Source of the DNA: a bacterium
GTDB taxonomy: Bacteria; Vulcanimicrobiota; Xenobia; Xenobiales; Xenobiaceae
Direction: 5' to 3'
Assembly: GCA_017444045.1 (NCBI GenBank)
Contig: JAFSXO010000341.1
Coordinates: 1-20,747, forward strand
DNA length: 20,747 bases
The position numbers and the translations under genes were made by a program. Of the stretch, positions 1 to 5,300 are shown piece by piece; within the stretch, counting starts at the first letter, position 1; each line of letters starts with the position of its first letter. The notes below the pieces were generated by a model. That model saw only the letters and a list, made by a program, of their open reading frames with translations. It had not been told where the DNA came from and ran no database searches.

Positions 1-531
1 ACCTGGCGCATCAGAGATGATAAACTCGGGCAATTCATTATACGGCTGTTCCAGGATAGTCCATCAGAAAAAGTTCGCGAAATCAGCTGTATGGGGTTAA
101 ATTGTTATTCTGTCGTAAATCTGAAAGATTTTTTTTCGAAACGGGGTTATTATATCAAAACAGAAAACGGTCCGATAAAAATTGGTGAAGGTTATGGATT
201 TATCAGACGGTATGAGGAATATGTCGTCGACCGCGATCGAGATGGGCTAACCGAGCTGATTTGCGAATGTGTCGACAACATGTCTGGTAGTCAGCGGGTA
301 TTTGTTTATCGCAGAGAGGGAAACATAATTAAGCGCGGCAGAATTAATCCATATAAGCTTGAAATGACCGGATGGACAGGTTCTCTGAAGTGTGATTACT
401 ATGAGCTATATGATCCAGAGCGGCGCGTTTTTATCGTCAGGTACACTTGTACCGATAAAAACACCAAAACGATTACTATAGCCGATTATAGCGGCTTTGA
501 ATGGGAGGACTATGCCTGTATCTCGGATTAG
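1..531 (+). CDS. Unrecognised protein, 5' end outside window
   Basis: The reading frame is open from base 1 without a stop, so this is the 3' part of a longer gene; the ATG at 91 is probably an internal methionine. The visible 176 residues are hydrophilic with no membrane segment. Around codons 75-85 a stretch VVDRDRDGLTEL resembles the Asp-rich DxDxDG calcium-binding loop of FG-GAP/VCBS-like repeats, followed by beta-rich sequence full of Tyr and Arg. That is only a resemblance; I do not recognise the family. The gene ends with TAG and is followed 40 bases later by a strong intrinsic terminator, so it closes a transcription unit coming from the left. Function unknown; being coding is fairly sure. 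Confidence 0.65.
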   Translation, partial: TWRIRDDKLGQFIIRLFQDSPSEKVREISCMGLNCYSVVNLKDFFSKRGYYIKTENGPIKIGEGYGFIRRYEEYVVDRDRDGLTELICECVDNMSGSQRVFVYRREGNIIKRGRINPYKLEMTGWTGSLKCDYYELYDPERRVFIVRYTCTDKNTKTITIADYSGFEWEDYACISD

Positions 532-571
532 CTCTATAAGCTGAGAAGGCGCATTGCTTTAGCTACATTCC

Positions 572-604
572 GCGCTCTGCTGTTCCACAGCTGGGCGCTT
601 TTTT
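572..604 (+). terminator. Intrinsic terminator of the leftmost gene
   Basis: GCGCTC (572-577) pairs with GGGCGC (593-598) with one G-T wobble. After a one-base T/T internal mismatch, GCTG (579-582) pairs with CAGC (588-591) around a TTCCA loop. Six T residues (599-604) follow at once. This is the classic rho-independent layout for the gene ending at 531. Confidence 0.7.
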
Positions 605-610
605 GCAGGT

Positions 611-713
611 ATAATTCATGGCTGCTGTTTGCAGAGTATAGCGCGTGACCAGTTCCGCGCAAGGTACATCCGAGCGGAGCAGTGCTAGCCTGGAAGCTGG
701 TGCAGCGCAAATA
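611..713 (+). repeat. Dispersed intergenic repeat, copy 1
   Basis: One of three copies of a ~100-110 base element, the others at 1434-1543 (same orientation) and 10145-10239 (opposite). Shared blocks in order are TCATGGC, GTTTGCAG, a TATAGCGCG...CGCGC hairpin core, AGGTACATC, GAGC...GCAGT and AAGCTGGTGCAG. The core here is GCGCGTGACCAGTTCCGCGC (640-660 region), which folds on itself through GCGCG/CGCGC. The copy lies between the terminator at 572-604 and the 3' end of the minus-strand phosphodiesterase gene. No ORF is conserved between copies, so it behaves as a non-coding structured repeat. Confidence 0.8.
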
Positions 714-738
714 AACAAACGTATTTTTAAGCTAAGCA

Positions 739-1206
739 TTAAAGCTGATAGGACTTAAAATTTAATGAATGCTCTTCAATAGAGAATTTGGCGCCGTCTA
801 TGGTGAGAATGGCCACGCTGGGCTGCTGGCTGAAGCGAGGCTCAGAAGCACTGCCCGGATTGATGTAAAGCACATCCCCGCCCCAATGCTGGCGGGCGCG
901 GTGGGTATGACCGTAGATGACGATTTTGGTGTCAGGCTCTAGAACCAGGTAATTAACGTTGTGGATAGCCTGAATCTGTATATCCTCAAATTTGATCGTT
1001 ACCATAGAGGGGATTGTTCTGGCCCAATAACCGAAATCGCAATTGCCGCGGGCCACGCTGACGGGCGCGATCTGTTCCAGTTCCTCGATGATAGAAGGGC
1101 TGGTCAGATCGCCGGCGTGAATGATGTGCTGGCAGCCTTGGAATATCTCAGGTATTCTAGGGCTCAGTATGTCGTGGGTATCGGAAATAAGGCCAATTTT
1201 AATCAT
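739..1206 (-). CDS. YfcE/MJ0936-type metallophosphoesterase
   Basis: A 155-residue protein of the calcineurin-like phosphoesterase superfamily, YfcE subgroup, which hydrolyses phosphodiesters with two bound metal ions, usually manganese. The metal-binding motifs are in the expected order: D9-x-H11 (SDTHD), GD at 32-33 (HAGDL), GNCD at 54-57, H82 (IHN, where many relatives have THG) and GHTH at 99-102. The length fits the short cytosolic members, and there is no signal peptide or membrane segment. Start: ATG at 1206; I see no strong Shine-Dalgarno before it. The stop is TAA. The gene stands alone on the minus strand, bracketed by direct copies of the ~105 base repeat. The natural substrate cannot be read from sequence. 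Confidence 0.9.
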   Translation of the reverse strand: MIKIGLISDTHDILSPRIPEIFQGCQHIIHAGDLTSPSIIEELEQIAPVSVARGNCDFGYWARTIPSMVTIKFEDIQIQAIHNVNYLVLEPDTKIVIYGHTHRARQHWGGDVLYINPGSASEPRFSQQPSVAILTIDGAKFSIEEHSLNFKSYQL

Positions 1207-1318
1207 GGCTGCTATGTTCGCGATAGCTAGACGAATTCTTTTACGCCATCTTAAGCTAACGAAATTGCTAACTAAGCGTTTTGGAAAATTGAAAAATGTT
1301 CTATTTAGCTAACATTTA

Positions 1319-1347
1319 TTGACTATATAATAAGAATATGCTATAAG
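1319..1347 (+). promoter_or_regulatory. Promoter candidate, extended -10
   Basis: TTGACT (1319-1324), 17-base spacer, TATAAG (1342-1347), with TGC immediately before the -10 as in an extended -10 promoter. The expected start is near 1354. A transcript would run through repeat copy 2 into the PARG-type gene with a ~310-base leader. The same TGC-before-(-10) layout occurs at 4046-4074 and 5264-5291. Confidence 0.45.
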
Positions 1348-1433
1348 ATATAAAAAATTATTAGTGTTACGGAAATAATCAACTGAACTATGGTTAGCTA
1401 TTGCTCCGATGTTATTTAGTTAAGCCCATATAA

Positions 1434-1543
1434 GAATTATTCATGGCTGTCGTTTGCAGATTATAGCGCGGAACGGGTTACGCGCCAGGTACATCTTAGC
1501 GTAGCGAAGCAGTACCAGCGCGGAAGCTGGTGCAGAGCGAATA
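1434..1543 (+). repeat. Dispersed intergenic repeat, copy 2
   Basis: Direct-orientation partner of copy 1; the pair flanks the phosphodiesterase gene. The flanking blocks (TTCATGGCTG, GTTTGCAG, AGGTACATC, GAAGCAGT, GGAAGCTGGTGCAG) match the other copies. The hairpin core here reads GCGCGGAACGGGTTACGCGC, the reverse complement, with one difference, of the core seen in the same flanking context in copy 3. A second small stem (ACCAGC/GCTGGT around GCGGAA) lies near its right end. A five-base GTAGC duplication is present around 1500. Confidence 0.8.
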
Positions 1544-1663
1544 TGTTTGCGAAACACTAACTAAACGACATTGACCATTGCTCAAAGCGGTACCGTCACA
1601 TAAGCGAGTATGGCGCTAACATGTTCGCGCAATTGCTAACGATACCATGGAGGAAACGACATA

Positions 1664-2530
1664 ATGCCAGATTATAGCGAACGCACCGAGCGACTGATTA
1701 ATATTTTTAACGACACCCAAGCGCGGTATAATGATAACCCAGACCTGGCCGCAGCCGTAAAGAAAAGCTGCCGAGAAGCTAAGCTTTACGAGGCTGACGA
1801 ATATCCGACCCTGACCGATGATTTGCGCAAGCCTCAGTGTGAGGTAACCATTACCAAGCTTAAGACCTTTGAGGCGGCCATGCGCCAGAGACAGCTGCAT
1901 CCGCAGGCCAAAATAGCGGTGCTCAATTTCGCCTCGGCGACAAACCCCGGCGGAGGGGTCAAAAAAGGCAGCATAGCTCAGGAAGAATGTCTGTGCCGCT
2001 GCTCTACCCTTTATCCAACCCTGGACACCCAGACTTTTTGGCAGAAGTATTACAACGTGAACCGCGCTTCCTGCGATGCTAAGCACACCGATGCCTGCAT
2101 ATATTCACCCAATATCGTGGTATTTAAGAGCGACGAGCAGTTTCCGGCCATGCTTAAGCCCCAGGATTGGGTAACTCTAGATGTAATCACCTGCGCGGCT
2201 CCCAATTTGCGGTCTAACCCAAACAATCGCTTCAATCCAGGTCAGGCCCAAAAGATCAGTCTGACACCCGATCAGCAGTATAAGCTGCATCTGCAGCGCG
2301 CCCGCCACATTCTTACTGTAGCGGCGTCCCACAATGCTGATATTTTAATCCTGGGTGCCTTTGGATGCGGGGCATTCCGCAACGATCCCTATGCTGTAGC
2401 AAGAGCCTATCGGGATGCCTTAGGAGAACTGCACAAATATTTTAGCCGTGTTGAGTTTGCTATTTATTGCCGCGATAACGAAACAATCAACTTTAACGCC
2501 TTCAGACAGGTTCTCACCGGAAAGCGCTGA
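1664..2530 (+). CDS. Bacterial-type poly(ADP-ribose) glycohydrolase (TIGR02452/DUF2263)
   Basis: A 288-residue cytosolic protein with the macrodomain-derived PARG signature: NPGGG at 94-98, then seven residues and QEE at 106-108. In characterised bacterial PARGs the two glutamates carry out hydrolysis of ADP-ribose chains and the GGG loop binds diphosphate. An N-terminal helical region of about 75 residues precedes the fold, as in TIGR02452 proteins. The conserved VTxDVITCAAPN (about 168-180) and LGAFGCGAFRNDP (about 228-240) segments also fit. The start at 1664 is backed by GGAGG at 1649-1653, ten bases upstream. It is the only gene here with a TGA stop. It sits where dnaA would usually precede dnaN and may have come in with the neighbouring repeats. 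The family call is firm; the biological role (ADP-ribose turnover, possibly phage or stress related) is inferred. Confidence 0.9.
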   Translation: MPDYSERTERLINIFNDTQARYNDNPDLAAAVKKSCREAKLYEADEYPTLTDDLRKPQCEVTITKLKTFEAAMRQRQLHPQAKIAVLNFASATNPGGGVKKGSIAQEECLCRCSTLYPTLDTQTFWQKYYNVNRASCDAKHTDACIYSPNIVVFKSDEQFPAMLKPQDWVTLDVITCAAPNLRSNPNNRFNPGQAQKISLTPDQQYKLHLQRARHILTVAASHNADILILGAFGCGAFRNDPYAVARAYRDALGELHKYFSRVEFAIYCRDNETINFNAFRQVLTGKR

Positions 2531-2924
2531 GCCAGTGTCATAAAGCTTTAGTTTTAGTTAATGGCATTGAAAACAAAGGGAAAGGCTTAAGCTAGGGGAA
2601 ATTCAAGGGTTACTCATTATAAAAACCCAAAGCAAAGGACTGCATAAAACAGCTATCATTTGATCTGCAAAGCGTATGTCAATAAAGCTGTGCAAATCAA
2701 AGACATAGCCTGTGCATAACCTAGCAACCCCTGAGAAACAGCGTAAAATGTTTATAATGTTCACGGATGTAAGCAGTATAAAGCACAGTCTTTGAACAGT
2801 ATTAATCCAAGCTTATTCTCGATTTTTAGGGCTTCATAAAAATTATCTACATTTATACGGGCTCTATTAATAAGAATAATAGAAATTAATTAATTAATTT
2901 ATTAATAGTTGAGGTTCAATAACG
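2531..2924. other. AT-rich gap before dnaN; candidate oriC, unproven
   Basis: A 394-base non-coding stretch. It contains TGTGCATAA at 2711-2719 (reverse complement TTATGCACA, matching the DnaA-box consensus TTATNCACA) and a one-mismatch box TTATCTACA at 2843-2851. An extremely AT-rich tract at about 2865-2910, suited to unwinding, lies directly before dnaN. In many bacteria the origin lies beside dnaN, but dnaA itself is not visible here and only one exact box is present, so the call is weak. The gap also holds promoter-like sequence for dnaN. Confidence 0.35.
2731..2819 (+). promoter_or_regulatory. Promoter-like sequences for dnaN
   Basis: Two candidates. A perfect -10 TATAAT (2753-2758) lies 16 bases after a weak CTGAGA (2731-2736). 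TTGAAC (2792-2797) is followed after 16 bases by TATTCT (2814-2819). Either would give a leader of roughly 100-160 bases for dnaN. Which one is used cannot be told from sequence. Confidence 0.35.
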
Positions 2925-4037
2925 ATGCGTTTTGCCTGTGAGAAGCAAGCTATAAAGGTAGCCATTGACCAAGCTAACAATGCGGTTGGTTCAAGCGCAA
3001 ATATGCCCATTCTCAGTCATATCTGCCTAAATGCTAAAGGAGACAGCTTGGAGCTCATCGCCACTGACTTGAACGTTGGCATAGTAAATAAGCTGTCCTT
3101 AGATGTAGCTGAAGAAGGCAGCGTGGCTGTCGCAGCCAGCAGCTTCAAAAGAATCGTCGAAAGCTTTGATCTTGGCCTAATCGATTTCGAGCTGGCTCCT
3201 CATAACGGTTCGCTCATCATTTCTAACAAAAGCTCCCGCTATGAGCTGCTTACCCTGCCCAGCTCAGAGTTTCCTACTCCTAAAGTGCCCGAAACGCGTT
3301 TCGTATTCAGCATTCCCGGAAAAGAGCTAAAGTATATGCTCAATACGGTAAAATTCGCTACTGCCGATGCTTCAAGCACCAGAACAAATATGCAAGGCGT
3401 GCTGTTCGACATCAAGGCCGGCTGCTTGAATATGGTAAGCACAGACGGAAAACGCATGGCTAAAATTTCTCGTAAGCTTGAGGAAGAGATAGATGATTTT
3501 AAGGTTATCGTTCCCAAAACAGCTATCGACAAGCTTATGGGTGTCATCGTTCCTGAAGACAGCTACCGCGTCGATGTCTGCGAAAAGCAGATATATTTTA
3601 GCAATGACAAGGTTATGTTTAACTGCTCCCTGATCGATGCTACATATCCCGACTATACCAGGTTCTTCGAGAGCAATTCCGATAAAAAATGCTGCGTAGT
3701 GGACCGGCAGATTCTTCTGAAATCCCTTAAGCGCGTATCTATTATGGCCGAGGATAAGATAACTCCCGACCTGGTAGTCTTTGATTTCTGCAGCGACAGT
3801 CTGGATCTTACCTCTCAGAGCGCGGCTATGGGAAGCGGCCATGAAACTATTGCGGTAGATAATGATGCCGAGCCTATAGTTATCTCATTTAACAGCGGCT
3901 ATATAGTCGATGTGTTAAACGCTCTGGTCAGCGATAAAATCGAAATTGAAATTAAAGGCCAAAATTCTGGCGTGGTAATCAGACCGCTGGGAAGCACTGA
4001 TTATGACTATATCTGTATGCCGCTGAGACAGCGTTAG
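2925..4037 (+). CDS. dnaN: DNA polymerase III beta subunit (sliding clamp)
   Basis: A 370-residue clamp, the usual length for the family. As a dimer it encircles DNA and tethers the replicative polymerase and other partners. N-terminal MRFACEKQAIKVAIDQANNAV, then the ANMPILSHI segment, TDGKRMA near the middle and the terminal MPLRQR are all typical clamp landmarks; the last forms part of the partner-binding pocket. The start at 2925 has GAGG at 2911-2914. Its neighbours downstream are not recF directly: tRNA genes, tadA, the SRP RNA and two other genes intervene, an interruption of the common dnaN-recF order. The stop codon TAG lies inside a possible stem-loop (4034-4064). Confidence 0.98.
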   Translation: MRFACEKQAIKVAIDQANNAVGSSANMPILSHICLNAKGDSLELIATDLNVGIVNKLSLDVAEEGSVAVAASSFKRIVESFDLGLIDFELAPHNGSLIISNKSSRYELLTLPSSEFPTPKVPETRFVFSIPGKELKYMLNTVKFATADASSTRTNMQGVLFDIKAGCLNMVSTDGKRMAKISRKLEEEIDDFKVIVPKTAIDKLMGVIVPEDSYRVDVCEKQIYFSNDKVMFNCSLIDATYPDYTRFFESNSDKKCCVVDRQILLKSLKRVSIMAEDKITPDLVVFDFCSDSLDLTSQSAAMGSGHETIAVDNDAEPIVISFNSGYIVDVLNALVSDKIEIEIKGQNSGVVIRPLGSTDYDYICMPLRQR

Positions 4038-4064
4038 CTTGTGTCTTGCAAATTAGCAAGCTAA
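4034..4064 (+). promoter_or_regulatory. Stem-loop overlapping the dnaN stop codon
   Basis: TTAGCTTG (4034-4041) is a perfect complement of CAAGCTAA (4057-4064). A second hairpin, CTTGC (4045-4049) with GCAAG (4056-4060), uses the same right arm and so excludes the first. No T-run follows, so this is not a standard terminator. It may stabilise the dnaN 3' end. It partly overlaps the promoter candidate at 4046-4074. Confidence 0.35.
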
Positions 4065-4074
4065 GTGCTAGAAT
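4046..4074 (+). promoter_or_regulatory. Promoter candidate for tRNA-Arg and tadA
   Basis: TTGCAA (4046-4051), 17-base spacer, TAGAAT (4069-4074) with TGC just before the -10. The predicted start near 4081 is about 20 bases ahead of the tRNA, a normal distance for a tRNA precursor. Confidence 0.5.
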
Positions 4075-4101
4075 ACTGCCCGAAACTTGGTGTTAGTGTT
4101 T

Positions 4102-4174
4102 GCGCCGGTAGCTCAATGGATAGAGTGTTGGCCTCCGGAGCCAAAGGTTGCAGGTTCGACCCCTGTCCGGCGTA
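4102..4174 (+). tRNA. tRNA-Arg, anticodon CCG
   Basis: A full cloverleaf of 73 bases. Acceptor arms are GCGCCGG/CCGGCGT with a G-T first pair. The D-arm is GCTC...GAGT, the anticodon stem TTGGC/GCCAA with loop CTCCGGA, and the T-arm GCAGG-TTCGACC-CCTGT. The discriminator is A. The anticodon CCG reads CGG arginine codons. CCA is not encoded, unlike in the three tRNA-Ser genes nearby. An open frame from 4065 crosses the tRNA into tadA, but that part is not coding. Confidence 0.95.
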
Positions 4175-4199
4175 CTTTAATACTCAGTTCTTTTTTATT

Positions 4200-4649
4200 G
4201 TGAACGACGAATATTGGATGGAGCTGGCGTTTCAGGAAGCTTTACGCTCTGCCCAGAATAGGGATTTTCCCGTCGGGGCGGTGGTCGTAATAGACGAAGA
4301 AGCGATCAGCAGAGCTGGCAATGAGCGGTATCTTAGCCATAGCCCTTTAGGCCATGCCGAAGCTATCGCCATAACCAGGGCGGCCGAAATACTCGGGGAC
4401 TGGCGTTTAACCCAAGCGACTGTTTACGTTACTATGGAGCCATGTCCGATGTGCAGCGGACTGATGCTGCAGACGAGAATAAAGCGGCTCGTTTACGGGG
4501 TGCCCAGCTACCGTGAAGGCTGCGCCGGATCGGTTGTCAATCTGCTGGATTATCCTGGCATGGCTCACCATATCGAGGTTTGCAGTGGAATGCTGTCTAA
4601 AAAAATCTCTGACTTAATGCAGGACTTTTTTTTGGACAGTCGTAGTTAG
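4200..4649 (+). CDS. tadA: tRNA-specific adenosine deaminase
   Basis: This zinc deaminase converts the wobble adenosine of tRNA-Arg(ACG) to inosine; it is usually essential. The CDA-fold motifs are present: H52-A53-E54 (zinc ligand and catalytic Glu) and P81-C82-x-x-C85 (zinc ligands), with the VGAVVV strand at 25-30. The frame opens at 4065 but its first 45 codons cross tRNA-Arg. I place the start at GTG 4200 because DEYWMELA aligns with the start of known TadA proteins (HEYWM in E. coli), whereas the ATG at 4218 would cut into this conserved helix. That gives 149 residues, close to the family norm. No Shine-Dalgarno precedes the GTG. The stop is TAG; tRNA-Ser follows 13 bases later. Neighbourhood with tRNA-Ser and SRP RNA resembles the tadA-ffs order of other Gram-positives. 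Confidence 0.93.
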   Translation: MNDEYWMELAFQEALRSAQNRDFPVGAVVVIDEEAISRAGNERYLSHSPLGHAEAIAITRAAEILGDWRLTQATVYVTMEPCPMCSGLMLQTRIKRLVYGVPSYREGCAGSVVNLLDYPGMAHHIEVCSGMLSKKISDLMQDFFLDSRS

Positions 4650-4662
4650 TGTTCGTTATCTT

Positions 4663-4754
4663 GGAGAGATGGCTGAGATGGCTGAAAGCGCACGATTGGA
4701 AGTCGTGTATACGGGGTAACCGTATCAAGGGTTCGAATCCCTTTCTCTCCGCCA
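4663..4754 (+). tRNA. tRNA-Ser, anticodon GGA (copy 1)
   Basis: Class II tRNA with a long variable arm. Acceptor GGAGAGA pairs with TCTCTCC (4744-4750), discriminator G4751, and CCA is encoded (4752-4754). The anticodon stem CACGA/TCGTG encloses loop TTGGAAG, anticodon GGA, reading UCC and UCU. The variable arm is built on ATACGG/CCGTAT. It begins 13 bases after the tadA stop, so it is probably on the same transcript. Identical in all 92 bases to the gene at 4977-5068. Confidence 0.97.
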
Positions 4755-4761
4755 GCATTCT

Positions 4762-4900
4762 TTTTAGGGGGAACGATAACTTTATATAGGGAGAGATGGC
4801 AGAGTCCGGCTGAATGCACTCGACTCGAAATCGAGCAGGGAGTTTGTACACTTCCTCGGGGGTTCGAATCCCTTTCTCTCCGCCAGCATTCCCCCTAAAA
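4762..4900. repeat. 12-bp inverted repeat around tRNA-Ser(CGA)
   Basis: TTTTAGGGGGAA (4762-4773) and its exact reverse complement TTCCCCCTAAAA (4889-4900) flank the tRNA-Ser(CGA) gene. In RNA they could form a 12-bp stem enclosing the whole tRNA; in DNA they could support inversion of the segment. Confidence 0.8.
4790..4885 (+). tRNA. tRNA-Ser, anticodon CGA
   Basis: Class II tRNA: acceptor GGAGAGA (4790-4796) with TCTCTCC (4875-4881), discriminator G, encoded CCA (4883-4885). The anticodon stem CTCGA/TCGAG has loop CTCGAAA, anticodon CGA, reading UCG. The variable arm is long (AGGGAGT...ACTTCCT). It shares the acceptor stem, the T-arm and the ten bases after the tRNA body (GCCAGCATTC) with the first tRNA-Ser. 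Confidence 0.97.
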
Positions 4901-4976
4901 GGCAATGTTATTTGGCTGAGAAGCTGCAGAATAGCGAAAGCCTCAGAAGTATGCTTTTGACAATTTTATACCTCAT

Positions 4977-5068
4977 GGAGAGATGGCTGAGATGGCTGAA
5001 AGCGCACGATTGGAAGTCGTGTATACGGGGTAACCGTATCAAGGGTTCGAATCCCTTTCTCTCCGCCA
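4977..5068 (+). tRNA. tRNA-Ser, anticodon GGA (copy 2)
   Basis: Base-for-base identical to 4663-4754 including the encoded CCA (5066-5068); the flanks differ, so only the tRNA itself is duplicated. The SRP RNA starts ten bases downstream, so both are very likely cut from one precursor. A TTGACA at 4957-4962 upstream is too close to act as its -35. Confidence 0.97.
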
Positions 5069-5078
5069 GATGATATTT

Positions 5079-5190
5079 CGGGATTTGTATCCTGCTCAAG
5101 TAGAGAGTTGTGAACCAGGTCAGGAGCGGAAGCTAGCAGCCTTAAGCGATATCGCTATTGTGGGCAGTCAATGCAGATCCCGATTTTTTT
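5079..5190 (+). ncRNA. ffs: Signal recognition particle RNA, small bacterial type
   Basis: The conserved helix 8 is unmistakable. The ACCAGGTCAGG strand (about 5116-5126), AGC, a GGAA tetraloop, GCT and AGCAGCC follow in order, forming the SRP54 (Ffh) binding site. The ends close in a long helix: CGGGATTTGTAT (5079-5090) with ATGCAGATCCCG (5171-5182), extended by CTGCTC/GGGCAG. Seven T (5184-5190) follow the closing helix. There is no Alu domain, so this is the ~100-nt 4.5S-like form. It guides co-translational insertion of membrane proteins. The usual dnaX neighbour of Gram-positive ffs genes is absent. The upstream tRNA-Ser ends only 10 bases before it. Confidence 0.93.
5171..5190 (+). terminator. 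Terminator formed by the SRP RNA 3' arm
   Basis: The 3' arm of the long SRP RNA closing helix is followed by A and seven T residues, so the RNA's own terminal helix can serve as the terminator of the tRNA-Ser/SRP RNA transcript. Confidence 0.7.
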
Positions 5191-5263
5191 ATGCAGAGCT
5201 GGTCTGGTGCGCAGGCTGGTGCAGCGCAGGGCTGATGGTTTTGGTTCTCTATTTCTGTTTTAT

Positions 5264-5291
5264 TTGACGCTGGTTTTTGAAATGCTATAAT
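5264..5291 (+). promoter_or_regulatory. Strong promoter giving a near-leaderless mRNA
   Basis: TTGACG (5264-5269), 16-base spacer, perfect TATAAT (5286-5291) with an extended TGC. Transcription should begin at about 5297-5301, while the ATG of the following gene is at 5301. No Shine-Dalgarno fits in between. Confidence 0.75.
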
Positions 5292-5300
5292 TATAAAGTT

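Larger units (their letters stand above)
1207..1663. other. Intergenic region with promoter candidate and repeat copy 2
   Basis: No coding sequence is supported in these 457 bases. The left half (about 1255-1440) is AT-rich. It holds one extended -10 promoter candidate (1319-1347) and repeat copy 2 (1434-1543). The hexamer GCTAAC occurs five times (1255, 1267, 1308, 1615, 1635) and once inverted (GTTAGC, 1393). AATTGCTAAC is shared by the sites at about 1263 and 1631. The cluster could be a regulator-binding array or chance in AT-rich DNA. Confidence 0.5.

Noticed and set aside
961..1312. Plus-strand frames over the phosphodiesterase
   Set aside because: The minus-strand gene has all catalytic motifs; these overlapping frames show none.
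4065..4199. N-terminal 45 codons of the long tadA frame
   Set aside because: They run through tRNA-Arg(CCG); the conserved TadA start is at GTG 4200.
4957..4972. TTGACA as -35 of a promoter for tRNA-Ser copy 2
   Set aside because: The tRNA starts 15 bases after it, leaving no room for a -10 and start point; TTATAC is only four bases away.
4597..5099. Two minus-strand frames with identical AERKGFEPLIRLPRIHDF-type segments
   Set aside because: They are translations of the tRNA-Ser genes on the wrong strand, a well-known false annotation; the repeated peptide reflects the duplicated tRNA.
5215..5228. GCTGGTGCAGCGCA matching the right end of repeat copy 1
   Set aside because: Only 14 bases match and the rest of the element is missing, so I do not call a fourth copy.
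5070..5267. 65-codon frame after tRNA-Ser
   Set aside because: It covers the SRP RNA, whose conserved structure explains the sequence.
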